From NCBI RefSeq assembly GCF_000372725.1, contig NW_005199353.1, positions 39,711 to 103,710 of the forward strand: a DNA stretch of 64,000 bases, in the 5' to 3' direction. The notes under the pieces were generated by a model, which saw only the letters and a list, made by a program, of their open reading frames with translations, ran no database searches and was not told where the DNA came from. The position numbers and the translations under genes are program-made. How positions within the stretch are numbered: the first letter of the stretch is position 1; each line of letters starts with the position of its first letter. This DNA comes from Emiliania huxleyi CCMP1516. Its lineage: Eukaryota; Haptophyta; Isochrysidales; Noelaerhabdaceae. This document shows positions 10,864 through 19,897 of the stretch, one piece after another.

Positions 10864-11299
10864 CGCGGTCACGATCTGAGTGGCTCGGCGGAGCGGTTTC
10901 GCCCCGGACCCTACCTTGTTTCGGCCGACGGCGTTGCTGGCGCTTTCTTTTTTCGTGAACTTCTGAGGGATTTGCAACGAGAGCGATCGTGAACAGGGAT
11001 TTGCAACGAGAGCGATTCCGAAGGAAGGGACACAAACGAAATTATTTTTTGTTTGTTTCCTGCAAACAAAATGTGTCAGATACATAGATACCCAGCTACC
11101 CACCAGGCGTGGTCCGAGAGAGCTTTCTCTCTTGTGATCCGTCATCATCTGTCCAGCGTCCAACATACCGCGTTGGTGTCCAGTCCGAGCCTGGCTGTTC
11201 TTCACCTTACTACCTGTGTATGTTAGCAGGGAGGTGATGAGGAGTCAGTTATGCGCGGCGCCTACGATCCGTGCAGGAGCCCGACGGAGAGAGGCAGCG

Positions 11300-11377
11300 C
11301 GCCTCTTTTCATTGTTAGTGCCCGCCGCTAACGCGCATAGATTCGCACTTCGAAGGTCGTAACAATGAAAAGAGGCG
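11300..11377. repeat. 18-bp inverted repeat with 42-nt loop
   Basis: CGCCTCTTTTCATTGTTA at 11300-11317 is the exact reverse complement of 11360-11377. It sits in the divergent promoter region, upstream of both flanking genes. Confidence 0.9.
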
Positions 11378-11466
11378 GGCGGCATCGCTCGACTTAACCG
11401 AGAGAACCTGAGAAGGTGAGAAGGGCCGGTGCAACTAGTCACTGGGGTGTTCATGGAGTCCCGTAC

Positions 11467-11547
11467 CAGAAAGAAAGAAGAAAACAGACAAACTCAAAAG
11501 AACTAGCAGAAAAAGAAAGAAAACAGACAACCCAAGGGAGGGATTGG
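11467..11547. repeat. Dispersed GAAAGAAAACAGACAA element (family B), copy 1
   Basis: Two imperfect units of A/G-rich sequence containing AAAGAAAACAGACAA, ending AAGGGAGGGAT. Related sequence is found at 15955-15996, 18308-18340 and 53818-53855. Three of the four copies lie close to a family A copy. Confidence 0.7.
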
Positions 11548-11657
11548 AGGACGGCACACGAGTGCAAAAATTCTTCCCGCGAAGCAGAGTGGCGCGAGCT
11601 CGCAGCGTAACCAAACGGCCACAATCTCATCAGCCCTGCCTCGCTTCGAAGTCAAAA

Positions 11658-13778
11658 ATGACCACGGAGAGCGAGCTCGGCCGGCACACGGTCGACTGCG
11701 GCGCGCGCGAGGACAACGGCGACACTTGGGTCTTCGCGGAGGCCAACGAGAGCGTCGACTCATTCACCGGCGCCTTCCCGCCGCGGTCGTGTGGAAAGGA
11801 GTGGATCGCCGCGCGCCACGACGGCCGGTCTGCGCTGGCCGGCGGCGGCAGCGCTGAGGACGAGGCGGAGGAGAAGGGCGGCGGCAATCGTGCGGAGGCC
11901 GAGGAGGAGAAGGGCGGCAGCAAGGCCGAGGCCGAGGCGAAAAAGGCTTGGCAGGCGGTGGGCAGCAAGTCGCTCTCCACGCTCACTGCGACGCTCAAGG
12001 CGCACAACTTTGGGCGGGGCAAGTGGCTGATCCAGGCCGAGGCGGAGGAGGTGGACGAGATGTGGCGCAAGATCGTCGCCGCCCTCTGGGAGGGCAAGCT
12101 TGGCTCCTCCGCCAAGGTGAGCGGCGCAGGCATGCAGATGGCGCACGGCGGCCACATCATCTGCGTCTACGTCAGCCCCTTCTGGGACACGTCAGAGGTG
12201 GAGCGAGGCGCGCGTCGGCCCGGCCGCCGCCGCCGCCCGCCCGCCGCGCCAAGCGCCCCTGCGCGTCGCCCTGCCCGCGCCGCCCTGCCCTGCTGCCTGG
12301 CCCGCGCCGCTCAGCCCCCGCGCGACTGCCCGCCTCAGTCCTCGGCACTCTCCGCACCGAGTGCGGCGTGGCGCACCCGCTCAAGTTCAAGGCGGACGGG
12401 ATGGGGCTGCTCGGCGTGCCAAAGTCCAACGAGTGGGGCATCCCGCCCGCCGTCTACGTCGCGCCGGCCGGGTCGATGGACGTGACGCGCCCGGCCGTGC
12501 GCGGCGACAAGTCGGGCGTGTACAAGCCGAAGCTCGGGAACCGCGAGACCAACGGAGAGGGCCGCTGGAGGCGTCCCGACGGCGCGGCGCCTCCGCCTCC
12601 GCGCTCTGCGCCACCGCCCAAGCCAGAGGAGAAGCCGGCGGCCAAGAAGGCGGCGGACGGCTTCGCGGCGCTGATGGGCCTCGCGGGCGAAGACAGCGCT
12701 GAGATCCTGCGGGAGAAGAATCGGCGCAAGGAGGAGAGGGCGGAGAAGAAGCGCGCCGCGGCGGCCAAGGCGGCCGAGGAGTCTCGCGCCGCGTTCGAGG
12801 CGGTCAAGGCGGGCGTGGGGCAGCGCAACTGGGCCGACGACGAGTCTGACGAGGAGGAGGCGCCGCCCGCGCCATCGCTCACCGACTCGGACGCGAGCGA
12901 GTCGGAGGCGGAGAGCGAGTCGGAGGAGAGCGAGTCCGAGGATGCCGTGGCGGCCGCGGCGGCCGCGGCGGCGAGGGAGGCGGAGGCGGCGGCTGCGGCT
13001 GCGGCCAAGGAGCGGCCCAAGAAGAAGAAGACGGCGGAGGAGGAGTCTGTCGAGGCGCTGCGGCCGCGCGAGGTGGAGCCGGCGGGCGTGCGCGTCCCTT
13101 GACCGCCCGAGCTCTGAGCAGGCGCTGCTGCTCGAGCTCGAGGCGGCGCCGGAGCAGTCTGCGGCGGAGCCGGCGGCGGCGGGCCAGTCCAAGGCGGCCG
13201 CCAAGCGCGCGGCCAAGAAGGCGCGATGTGCCGCCCCGTCCCTGCCTCGTGCAGGCGATCTCGGCGGTCCGTGACGAGCCGCGCGACGTGTCCCGTAGGC
13301 GGCGGCGGCGGCGGCCAACGGCGGAGCAGGCGCCGCCACCGGCGAGGCAGAGGCGGCGCCGGCTGCGGAGGAGGAGGGCGCGGGCGGCGAGGCCAAGGGC
13401 GTCGACGTGGCGGCGGTGCTCAAGGTGAGCTCCGCGCCGCCCCCACGCCTCCGCGCCGCCTCCTCCGCGCCTTCGCGCTTTTTGCACCCCACTCCCCGCA
13501 GCTCGCCCCTTCTCGTCGGCAGCTTTTGCCCGCCCTGTCCCTCCCCGCCCACCTCGCTGCCTCCCTCGTCGCTCCCTCGCCGCAAGGCACGCGCCGCCGC
13601 CGCCGCCGGGAAGAAGAAGAAGGCGGGCGCCGCGGGCGGCGCAGCAGCCATCGCCGCGGCCGAGCTGAAGGCGCGCGACGCCGGCAAGAAGAAGAAGGAG
13701 AAGCGCACGTACGAGAAGGGGGCGAAGCAGGTCGGAGCCAAGGCGCGCGGCTCCGACAACAAGTACCAGGGCGAGTGA
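11658..13778 (+). CDS. DUF1917 (C11orf68/BLES03-like, UPF0696) protein with acidic, Lys/Ala-rich extension
   Basis: ATG at 11658 (MTTESELGRHTVDCGARED). Exon 1 (11658-12207) encodes GRGKWLIQAEAEEVDEMWRK, LGSSAKVSGAG and HIICVYVSPFWDTSEVER. Exon 2 (from 12339) continues VLGTLRTECGVAHPLKFKAD and SNEWGIPPAVYV. The join R-V-L falls in frame only with a GC donor (GCGAG/GCGC), giving a 131-nt GC-AG intron. This is the conserved DUF1917 fold, whose vertebrate members have no firm function. The extension after about residue 270 is unusual: KKAADGFAALMGL, a DES(D)EEE acidic Ser block, Ala/Lys runs, and a last exon GKKKKEKRTYEKGAKQ ending at 13778. Inferred introns near 13071-13128, 13226-13299 and 13426-13584 keep it open. 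Confidence 0.8.
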
Positions 13779-14295
13779 GGGCCGAGGCTCGGGCCCACAG
13801 CGCTATTTACACGTGCCCAAGGCGCACAATGGTCGGCAGGAGGCAGCGTTATGGGCCGCGAGGCCGAGCTGCGAGCCGCGAGCGAGCGCATGCGCCTGAA
13901 AAGACAAAAGAGCACGCACCTCCGGGTCGCATCGATGGTTTGTATGAGCGAGAGACGTCCCTCGCGAGCCGTGTATAGGTACGCCGGAGAGCGCTGCATT
14001 TTTACCCAAATGTACCTCAACACACGCCTATTCAACACATTGGGGTGGTGTTGGCGCACTCGCACACATGCTTACTGCGACGTTTGAGACACAGCAGACA
14101 CGGCCAGAGTGCAGACTGACCCCGACCGTCGCCCGCAGAGAGACGAGAGACGCGACTCACCCGGGAGCCGGGGAGAGAGCTGCCTGGTGCGACGGGATCG
14201 CGCTTCAAGTTCAGCGAGCCGACACGAAAAGAGGCTCGCAGCGAGGGGTCGCATCGCCACCTCTTCAACGGCGAGAAGACGATCCACTGAAAACC
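13779..14295. other. Intergenic region, convergent ends
   Basis: Lies between the DUF1917 gene's stop and the stop of the minus-strand secreted protein. No gene or repeat recognised. Confidence 0.6.
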
Positions 14296-15366
14296 CTACA
14301 CACGCTCCACAGACGCTGCGTCGCCTCCCAGCGCGAGCGACTTGACTGGCACCTTTTCAATCGGCTCGTCAAAGCGGGAGAATGTGAACTGCGTGGCATA
14401 CGCAGATGTCACCTCGTAATTCTCCGCTTGTCCATCAATGGCACCCTCCGCCATGGCTGACGTCTTGAAGTAGCCCTCGGCCGGGTAGTTGTCGGTTTTG
14501 CCGTTGCGTGGAAGCGGCGACGAGTACGACTGGCCGATGAGGCCGTGCGGGCGGGACCGCGCGGCCACGTCGCCGATCGAGTGGAAACCAAGATCGAGGC
14601 GATGGTGAGGACCCGAGATCCGATCGTACACGGGGCTGCCCTTGATCCAAACGACCCAGTCACCAACCGTGGCGTTGCCGCTGGATGACTTCATGGCGAA
14701 CGTCAGCTCCTCGCACTGCTTGGAGGCCTTCTTGCCGATCCGGAAGAAGTTGCCGCCGCACGTGCCGTTGACCGTCTTCCAACCCCAGTTCTGGTCGTTC
14801 AGCTCTGAGGCCCAGAACGAGATGTTGGCAAACTTGCGCTTGGCGCCGCCAACGCGCGCCACGATATGCACCTCGGTGATGAAGCTCCCGTCGACCGTCA
14901 CCTTCTTCTCCGCGCTCATAGTGTTGCCCAGCAGGAACTTTGCATCCTCAATCTTGACGTTGACGGCGAGGTCGGGCGCCGACAAGAAGTTGTAGAACAT
15001 GCCGTTCCGGCCACGGAAGTCGGCGCGCCCGCCGTTTGCAAAGGCGAGGTGCGGGTCTTGGAATGCCCCGTTTTTGCAGCAGTACTCATGCGTGCAGTAG
15101 CCCGACACGCCAGGGTAGCAGCGCATCAGCAAATCCTGCGGGGCTTTGCGCATCAGGTCCTCCGGACAGCCCCTGTTGTCTGTTGCAGAGCCCACGCAGT
15201 CGGGGTTGACAGAGCAGTCGTTGAACCAGTCAGCGCAGAGCTGGTGCGAGTTGGCATCGTTAGGGTCGGGAATGGGGAGATTTCCCACACTGGCCAATGA
15301 AATGCGCGTGCGTCCCTGGGCAGCGGCGCTCCCGATGAGCAGCTGGAGCACGGGGGCGCGCAGCAT
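14296..15366 (-). CDS. Secreted protein with DPHLAFANGG module (root-cap/VWD-like), 356 aa
   Basis: Single-exon gene, ATG at 15366. It starts with a short signal peptide (MLRAPVLQLLIGSAAAQG). A Cys-rich segment (residues about 40-100: CADWFNDC, CVGSATDNRGC, CCKNGAFQDPHL) is followed by a globular module: DPHLAFANGGRADFRGRNGM, FYNFLSAPDLAVNVK, PHGLIGQSYSS, and a terminal TQFTFSRFDEP. The DPH...F.G..G..YNFLS followed later by HG.IGQ pattern resembles plant root-cap/LEA and von Willebrand D-like extracellular proteins; that relation is tentative. Two NxS/T sites are present. An extracellular or cell-covering role is inferred. The gene is intact and intronless, unlike its neighbours. Confidence 0.7.
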   Translation of the reverse strand: MLRAPVLQLLIGSAAAQGRTRISLASVGNLPIPDPNDANSHQLCADWFNDCSVNPDCVGSATDNRGCPEDLMRKAPQDLLMRCYPGVSGYCTHEYCCKNGAFQDPHLAFANGGRADFRGRNGMFYNFLSAPDLAVNVKIEDAKFLLGNTMSAEKKVTVDGSFITEVHIVARVGGAKRKFANISFWASELNDQNWGWKTVNGTCGGNFFRIGKKASKQCEELTFAMKSSSGNATVGDWVVWIKGSPVYDRISGPHHRLDLGFHSIGDVAARSRPHGLIGQSYSSPLPRNGKTDNYPAEGYFKTSAMAEGAIDGQAENYEVTSAYATQFTFSRFDEPIEKVPVKSLALGGDAASVERV

Positions 15367-16157
15367 GTGTGTCCCGGGTGCGGCAAATAGCGAACTCGGA
15401 ATGTGCCTTCTTCGGGCGGCGGGAATTCTCCTGCCACGTGCGCAAATTTGTTTCTTGTTTTGGCTTCAGTGGAGAAGAGAGAGTTTTTAGTTGTTGTTGT
15501 TGTTGCGGCTGTGGTGGCTGTGGCTGTGGCTGTGGCTGTGACTGTGGTGCTCACTCACACACACACACACAAAAGACAGAGATCAATCACACACACAGGC
15601 TGCCTTGATTGAGCACTTGAGCACTGGATAGGGTCGATTCCGCGTGGTACGGGACCCCTCGATCGTCTCGCCCTCCCTCACTGGTGTGTTCATCGGGGGG
15701 GGTCATAACAAACACGGTACAGGATCGAGGTGCACGCTGCCGAAGCAGTGTCGTCCCCCCTCTCCATAGTCTCGCTGGGAGAACGTCGGCGGCGATGGCG
15801 GTGTGACCGATCGAGCTACAAGAGGAGCTTGATGCTTGTTCAGCAGGGCCATCAGGCTGCCCCACTCCATCACGCCCACGCGACCACGAACGTCGAGAAC
15901 ACACAGAAAACCAAACAGCGGCAGGGGTCAACAGACAACGGAAGGGACAGAAAAAGAAAAGAAGAGAAAGAAAACAGACAAGCCAAGGGAGGGATGCAAC
16001 GATTGTCACCGTCAGCGGGTCCTGAGTTTTTGCTGGGCGGAGGTTCGCTGATGAGGAAAGTCATTTCCACCGCCGCTTGAACACCTCGAAGATCCGCGTG
16101 AACACCTCGAAGATCTACCCCGCGCCCGCTTGAACACCTCGAAGATCCGCGTCGATC
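15367..16157. other. Repeat-rich intergenic region
   Basis: Contains a GCTGTG repeat (about 15500-15545), a CA tract, the family A dispersed repeat in reverse orientation (15611-15848), family B sequence (15955-15996), and three copies of GAACACCTCGAAGATC at about 16079, 16103 and 16133 just upstream of the next gene. Confidence 0.8.
15611..15848 (-). repeat. Dispersed repeat family A, copy 1 (long copy, reverse)
   Basis: Reverse complement of the element at 60148-60365. The shared core reads GTGCACCTCGATCCTGTACC, then AATGAACACACCAGTGAGGG, GATCGAGGGGTCCCGTACCA and CGGAATCGACCCTATCCAGT. The two long copies also share CTCTTGTAGCTC(G/A)(G/A)TCGGTCA. That word resembles a tRNA A-box, so a SINE origin is possible but unproven. 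Confidence 0.85.
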
Positions 16158-17108
16158 ATGGCGCTGGAGCCATCATGGACGCTCGTGGACTCGGCGGGCG
16201 TCGTCCACGTGGTCGCGGGCAGGTCCGCGCTGTCGCAGATGTTCGGCAAGAACACCAAACCGACCTACAACAACATGCTCGAGCTGGTCGGCGAGGGTTC
16301 GCGAGGCGTCGTTGGCTACCTTTGCAAGGACGGCTGGCGGATGCTGCGCGAGCTACCGTGGCTGCAGCACAAGGAGAGCAAGCGGATCGTGCCCGTCGTC
16401 GGCTCGGCCGCCCAGTTCCTTCAACGTGCAGCAGCCGATGCCGACATGGCGGGCTTCATCTTGAACGGCAAGGCTAGCCAACCCTTCACTCGACTGATCG
16501 CACGGCCCGGCGCCAGCGGCATGCGATGGACCGGCGCCGGCTGACCGACTGCACTTCGCGCCGCCGGCGGCTCTCCTGCTCGAGCACGGCGCCAACGTCA
16601 ACTCGGTGCAGCACTCGACTCTGGGGCCTCTCGTGCCTCTCGTGCCCTTCCAGGTGCGTGCCCGCCGCCCGCCGCCCGCCCACGTGCGCGCACGCGCGCG
16701 CTCGTCCTGTGTCGCCTCGCCCCTCCTCGCTCCCCTCTGCCCCACGCCACGCTCCCCCCCCCTACTGTCCGGCAGGTGCCGCAGCCGGCGGGCGTTGCCG
16801 GCGTGCTCGGCGGCGCGCCCGCGCCCTTTGCCCCGCCGCCCCAGGTATCCCCCTCCCCGCCGCACCGCCCCCTTCCTCTCCTCGCGCGCACGCGCGCACG
16901 CACGACACAAGCCGCGCGCCTAGCCCGCGTGCTCGTCCGACCCACCTCCCCTCCCACCGCAGGTCGGGCAGGGCCCCGTGCTCGGCGCGGGCGTCGGCGG
17001 CCCCGCCGCGCCGCCCGCCGCGCCGCAGGTGCTCGCGCCGGCCGCCGCCCACGTGCCCCGCGTGCTCGCGCCCGCGCCGCCGCACGCGCACGTCCACGCC
17101 GCACGCCG
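16158..17108 (+). CDS. Hypothetical multi-exon protein interrupted by the assembly gap, with an ankyrin-like fragment
   Basis: The ATG at 16158 (MALEPSWTLVDSAGVVHVVA) gives a first exon of about 107 residues with RGVVGYLCKDGWRMLRELPW and PVVGSAAQFLQRAA; I do not recognise the fold. Downstream, in another frame, ALLLEHGANVNSVQHSTLGP (about 16575-16650) matches the end of an ankyrin repeat. Further exon-like segments PQPAGVAGVLGGAPAPFAPP and VGQGPVLGAGVGGPAAPPAA alternate with C/T-rich introns having GT and AG ends. The gene runs into the N gap at 17109, so its end is unknown. Treat the exon chain as provisional. Confidence 0.45.
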
Positions 17109-17208
17109 NNNNNNNNNNNNNNNNNNNNNNNNNNNNNNNNNNNNNNNNNNNNNNNNNNNNNNNNNNNNNNNNNNNNNNNNNNNNNNNNNNNNNNNNNNNN
17201 NNNNNNNN
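17109..17208. other. Assembly gap (100 N)
   Basis: Exactly 100 Ns, the conventional placeholder for a scaffold gap of unknown size. The sequence just right of it (17209-17370) is full of C and G homopolymers and looks like a low-quality read end. Confidence 1.
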
Positions 17209-17527
17209 TTTGGGCCCGGGCCCCCCCACGTGCAGTTTCCCCCCGCAAGCCTTTGGTTATGTGACCCCTGGTGGTTACGTGACCCAAGGGTTCCCCCCCC
17301 CCCCCCTTTTCCCCCCAGGGCCCCCCCCCCCCCCAAACCACCCCACCCCACCCATCCCCCACCCCCACCCAGGTTGATCCCCTCCTCGATGCCGCCGTCG
17401 ATTGCGTCGATGTGCTCGAGCTCGCATCCTTTGTGCAGGCCCCCCCCAGGCGCCCCTACGGCGGCGCGCAGCGCCGCTGCACCCCAAACAAAAACGCGCG
17501 CGCAGCGCGCGCCAGCGGCGCGCAGCG

Positions 17528-17620
17528 CCGCCGCAGGCGGCGGACAGCAGGTGCGCAAATTTAAACGCCATTTTCGGTTTCGCACTTTTGCCAAAATCTT
17601 CAAAATCCGGTACAAATCGA
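17528..17620 (-). repeat. Dispersed repeat family C, copy 1
   Basis: Core GGCGGACAGCAGGTGCGCAA followed by a segment of AAACGCCATTTTCGGTTTCG. It is the reverse complement of the two tandem copies at 50353-50453 and 50547-50643. All three have an open frame on the same strand reading PKMAF(K/N)FAHLLSAACGG. Confidence 0.85.
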
Positions 17621-17939
17621 CCGTTAGGAGATTTTCCGTGCGCAGCCGGCGGGGCCCATGGCGGGGGCTGGCCCCCCGCTGCCAGGCGGCCAGCCAAAAA
17701 TGTTATAAACACCAAAATTGGGTTTACATAGTAAACTGCTTGCCAGAGGCCTCAGCAACTTTGTACATCATTTTGGTCCTTTCTGTGTGGGCATGAGAAT
17801 CGTTGGAGGGATGGGAGGACGGCACGCCGCCACCACACAGGGATTTTAAAGGAGAGGAGTGTGCAGGTGCTAGCCGTCGGCCCGTCGCCCACCCTTGGGC
17901 GTCTACCTCTTCCGATCTCTCTTCGCACAGTCTCTCGCC

Positions 17940-18015
17940 AATTCTCGCGAGGGAGGGCGAGACGATCGAGGGGTCCCGTACCATGCGGAATCGACCCTAT
18001 CCAGTGCTCAAGTGC
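17940..18015 (+). repeat. Dispersed repeat family A, copy 2 (truncated)
   Basis: Carries only the 3' half of the family A core (GAGGGCGAGACGATCGAGGG to CCAGTGCTCAAGTGC). Confidence 0.85.
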
Positions 18016-18399
18016 GCAGTGCTCAATTCTCGCAGCGACCTTCGAGCTTCGTTCATTCATGCCACCTCGGTCCTCGCGGTCTTCCCACTCTCGTCGTTCT
18101 CTCTCCCTGTCTCTCTCCTCCTCTTTCATCCTCTGACTCATCGCTCTCCTCGGCCTCGTTCTGAGACGCCGCCGCCGCCTGTGCCGATCGATCGATCCCT
18201 TGCTATGGCGGCTTCTCTCGCCTCTCGGCGTAAGTCCGCTCTGCTCGCAGCGTATTTTGGCCCCTCGAGTTTATCGAGCCTTCCTCGCGAAGGACGACAT
18301 TTCTGACTCAAAAGAAAGAAAGAAACAGACAACGCAAGGGCGGGGCCCGGACTGTCTCTTCGCAGGACCGGTCCCTTTTGTGTGTGTGTGTGTGTACTC

Positions 18400-19866
18400 A
18401 TGAGACCTGTTGTGATCGATCGCGAGAGCGACACGCGCCGTGTGATCGATCGCGAGAGCGACACGCGCCGCGTGCTATTTTGCCGTGGCCTTCCAGCAAG
18501 CATCGACTGTCAGGCCCTACGTTACGCTTTCGGCTTGTACGGCACGGTCGAACGCGTAGTGCTTTCGCTCCCGCGGGGCGGCTCTACCCGTCTCAGCTGG
18601 GTGACATTCTCTGAGCCTCAAGCCGCGGCGGATGCCCTCGAGATGATGGGGACGCGCGACGAGGACATTCTTCGCGCCGGATCTGTGCACTGGGCGAATA
18701 ATCAGGACGAGGGCGTTGCTGATTCTGACTCCCGTCGCTCCGTCTTGGACAAGGAGCTCGACCAGCAGCGGTCCGTCTGCAAGTTCTTCTCCGCCGGGAA
18801 TTGCCGGAACGGCGAAAATTGCCGCTTCCGTCACGCGCGCTCGCAACCGCCTCAGGCAGCTGCGGCCAGCAACGCGCTTAACCCAGACGCCGCTGAGTTT
18901 GTGCCGAGTGGCGGCGGCGGCTTCACCCGGAGGTGGTACCCGGCTTCTGACGACGAGGGCGAGGACGACGAGGACGAGCAGCAAGAAGCAGCCGAGGCGG
19001 AGCGGGCGGCAGAGGTGCAGCGGGCGTCAGAGAGGGAGCGGGCGGCGGACAAGGCGGCCAAGGAGGCGGAGGCGGCCGAGCAGCGTCGGCAGAAGGCGTT
19101 TCGCGAGGAGACGGAGGTCAACCCGCCCGCCACCACCTGCACGCACGCACCACACGCCCCTCACCACCTGCCTCCCCCTCGCCCCCTCACCGCAGGTGCG
19201 CAGGAAAGCAGCGGAGCTTGCGGAGCAGATGCGGCGGAGCATGGCGTCGACCTCAACCGCGACATCGGCGACGGCAAACGCATCACACGGTGGTGAGGTT
19301 TCGTCGGCCGCTTCGCCTCCCGCGGTGGTGGAGCTGCGAGTACATCTCGGCGCAGGCAAGGCTGGCGAGATCATCGGGAAGGGAGGCAGCATCATCAAGG
19401 ATCTGCGGCGCCGCGTCGCTCCGGCCACGCTCGAGGTGACTCGAGACGGAGGCGCCTCGGGGCAGGAGCTAGTCGTGAGGGGCTGGCCGAGCGACGTGGG
19501 TGCGGCGGCGCGTTTGCTCGAGTCGCGGCACGAGATCAAGTTTCCGGCTGCGGGCAGCGGCGCCGAGGCGCGGAAGGCGCCGGGAAGAGAGGGCCGACGG
19601 GAAGAGGCGTCCGGCGGACGGCGGCGGCAGCGGGAAGAGGCGGAGGAGCTCTCGCCCGGCCGCCGCCTCGCGGTCGCTGCCCCAAGGCCTTGGGACCTCG
19701 GGGGTGCGGAGGCGGACCCCCCCTCGCTGCAGCCGCGGCGAGACGGCCGCGACGCTCACGAGTGGGAGCGGGGCGGCTCGCCGTGCGCAAAGCGACAGCG
19801 GCAAAACAACGCAACAAGCGGTGTCCGCAGCAGCGGCGGCGGCAGCGGTGATAGCAGCGGCGGCAG

Positions 19867-19897
<31 letters not shown>

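Larger units (their letters stand above)
10864..11657. other. Divergent promoter region between CHR transporter and DUF1917 gene
   Basis: Head-to-head intergenic region of about 0.8 kb. It contains an 18-bp inverted repeat (11300-11317 / 11360-11377) and an A/G-rich dispersed motif (11467-11547). No TATA box is evident. Confidence 0.6.
17209..18399. other. Gap-flanking and repeat-bearing noncoding DNA
   Basis: Holds homopolymer-rich sequence next to the gap, one family C repeat copy (17528-17620), a truncated family A copy (17940-18015), family B sequence (18308-18340) and a (GT)n run (18377-18396). A possible alternative 5' exon for the RNA-binding gene is ATGGCGGCTTCTCTCGCCTC at 18205, followed by the strong donor GTAAGT at 18230. 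Confidence 0.6.
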
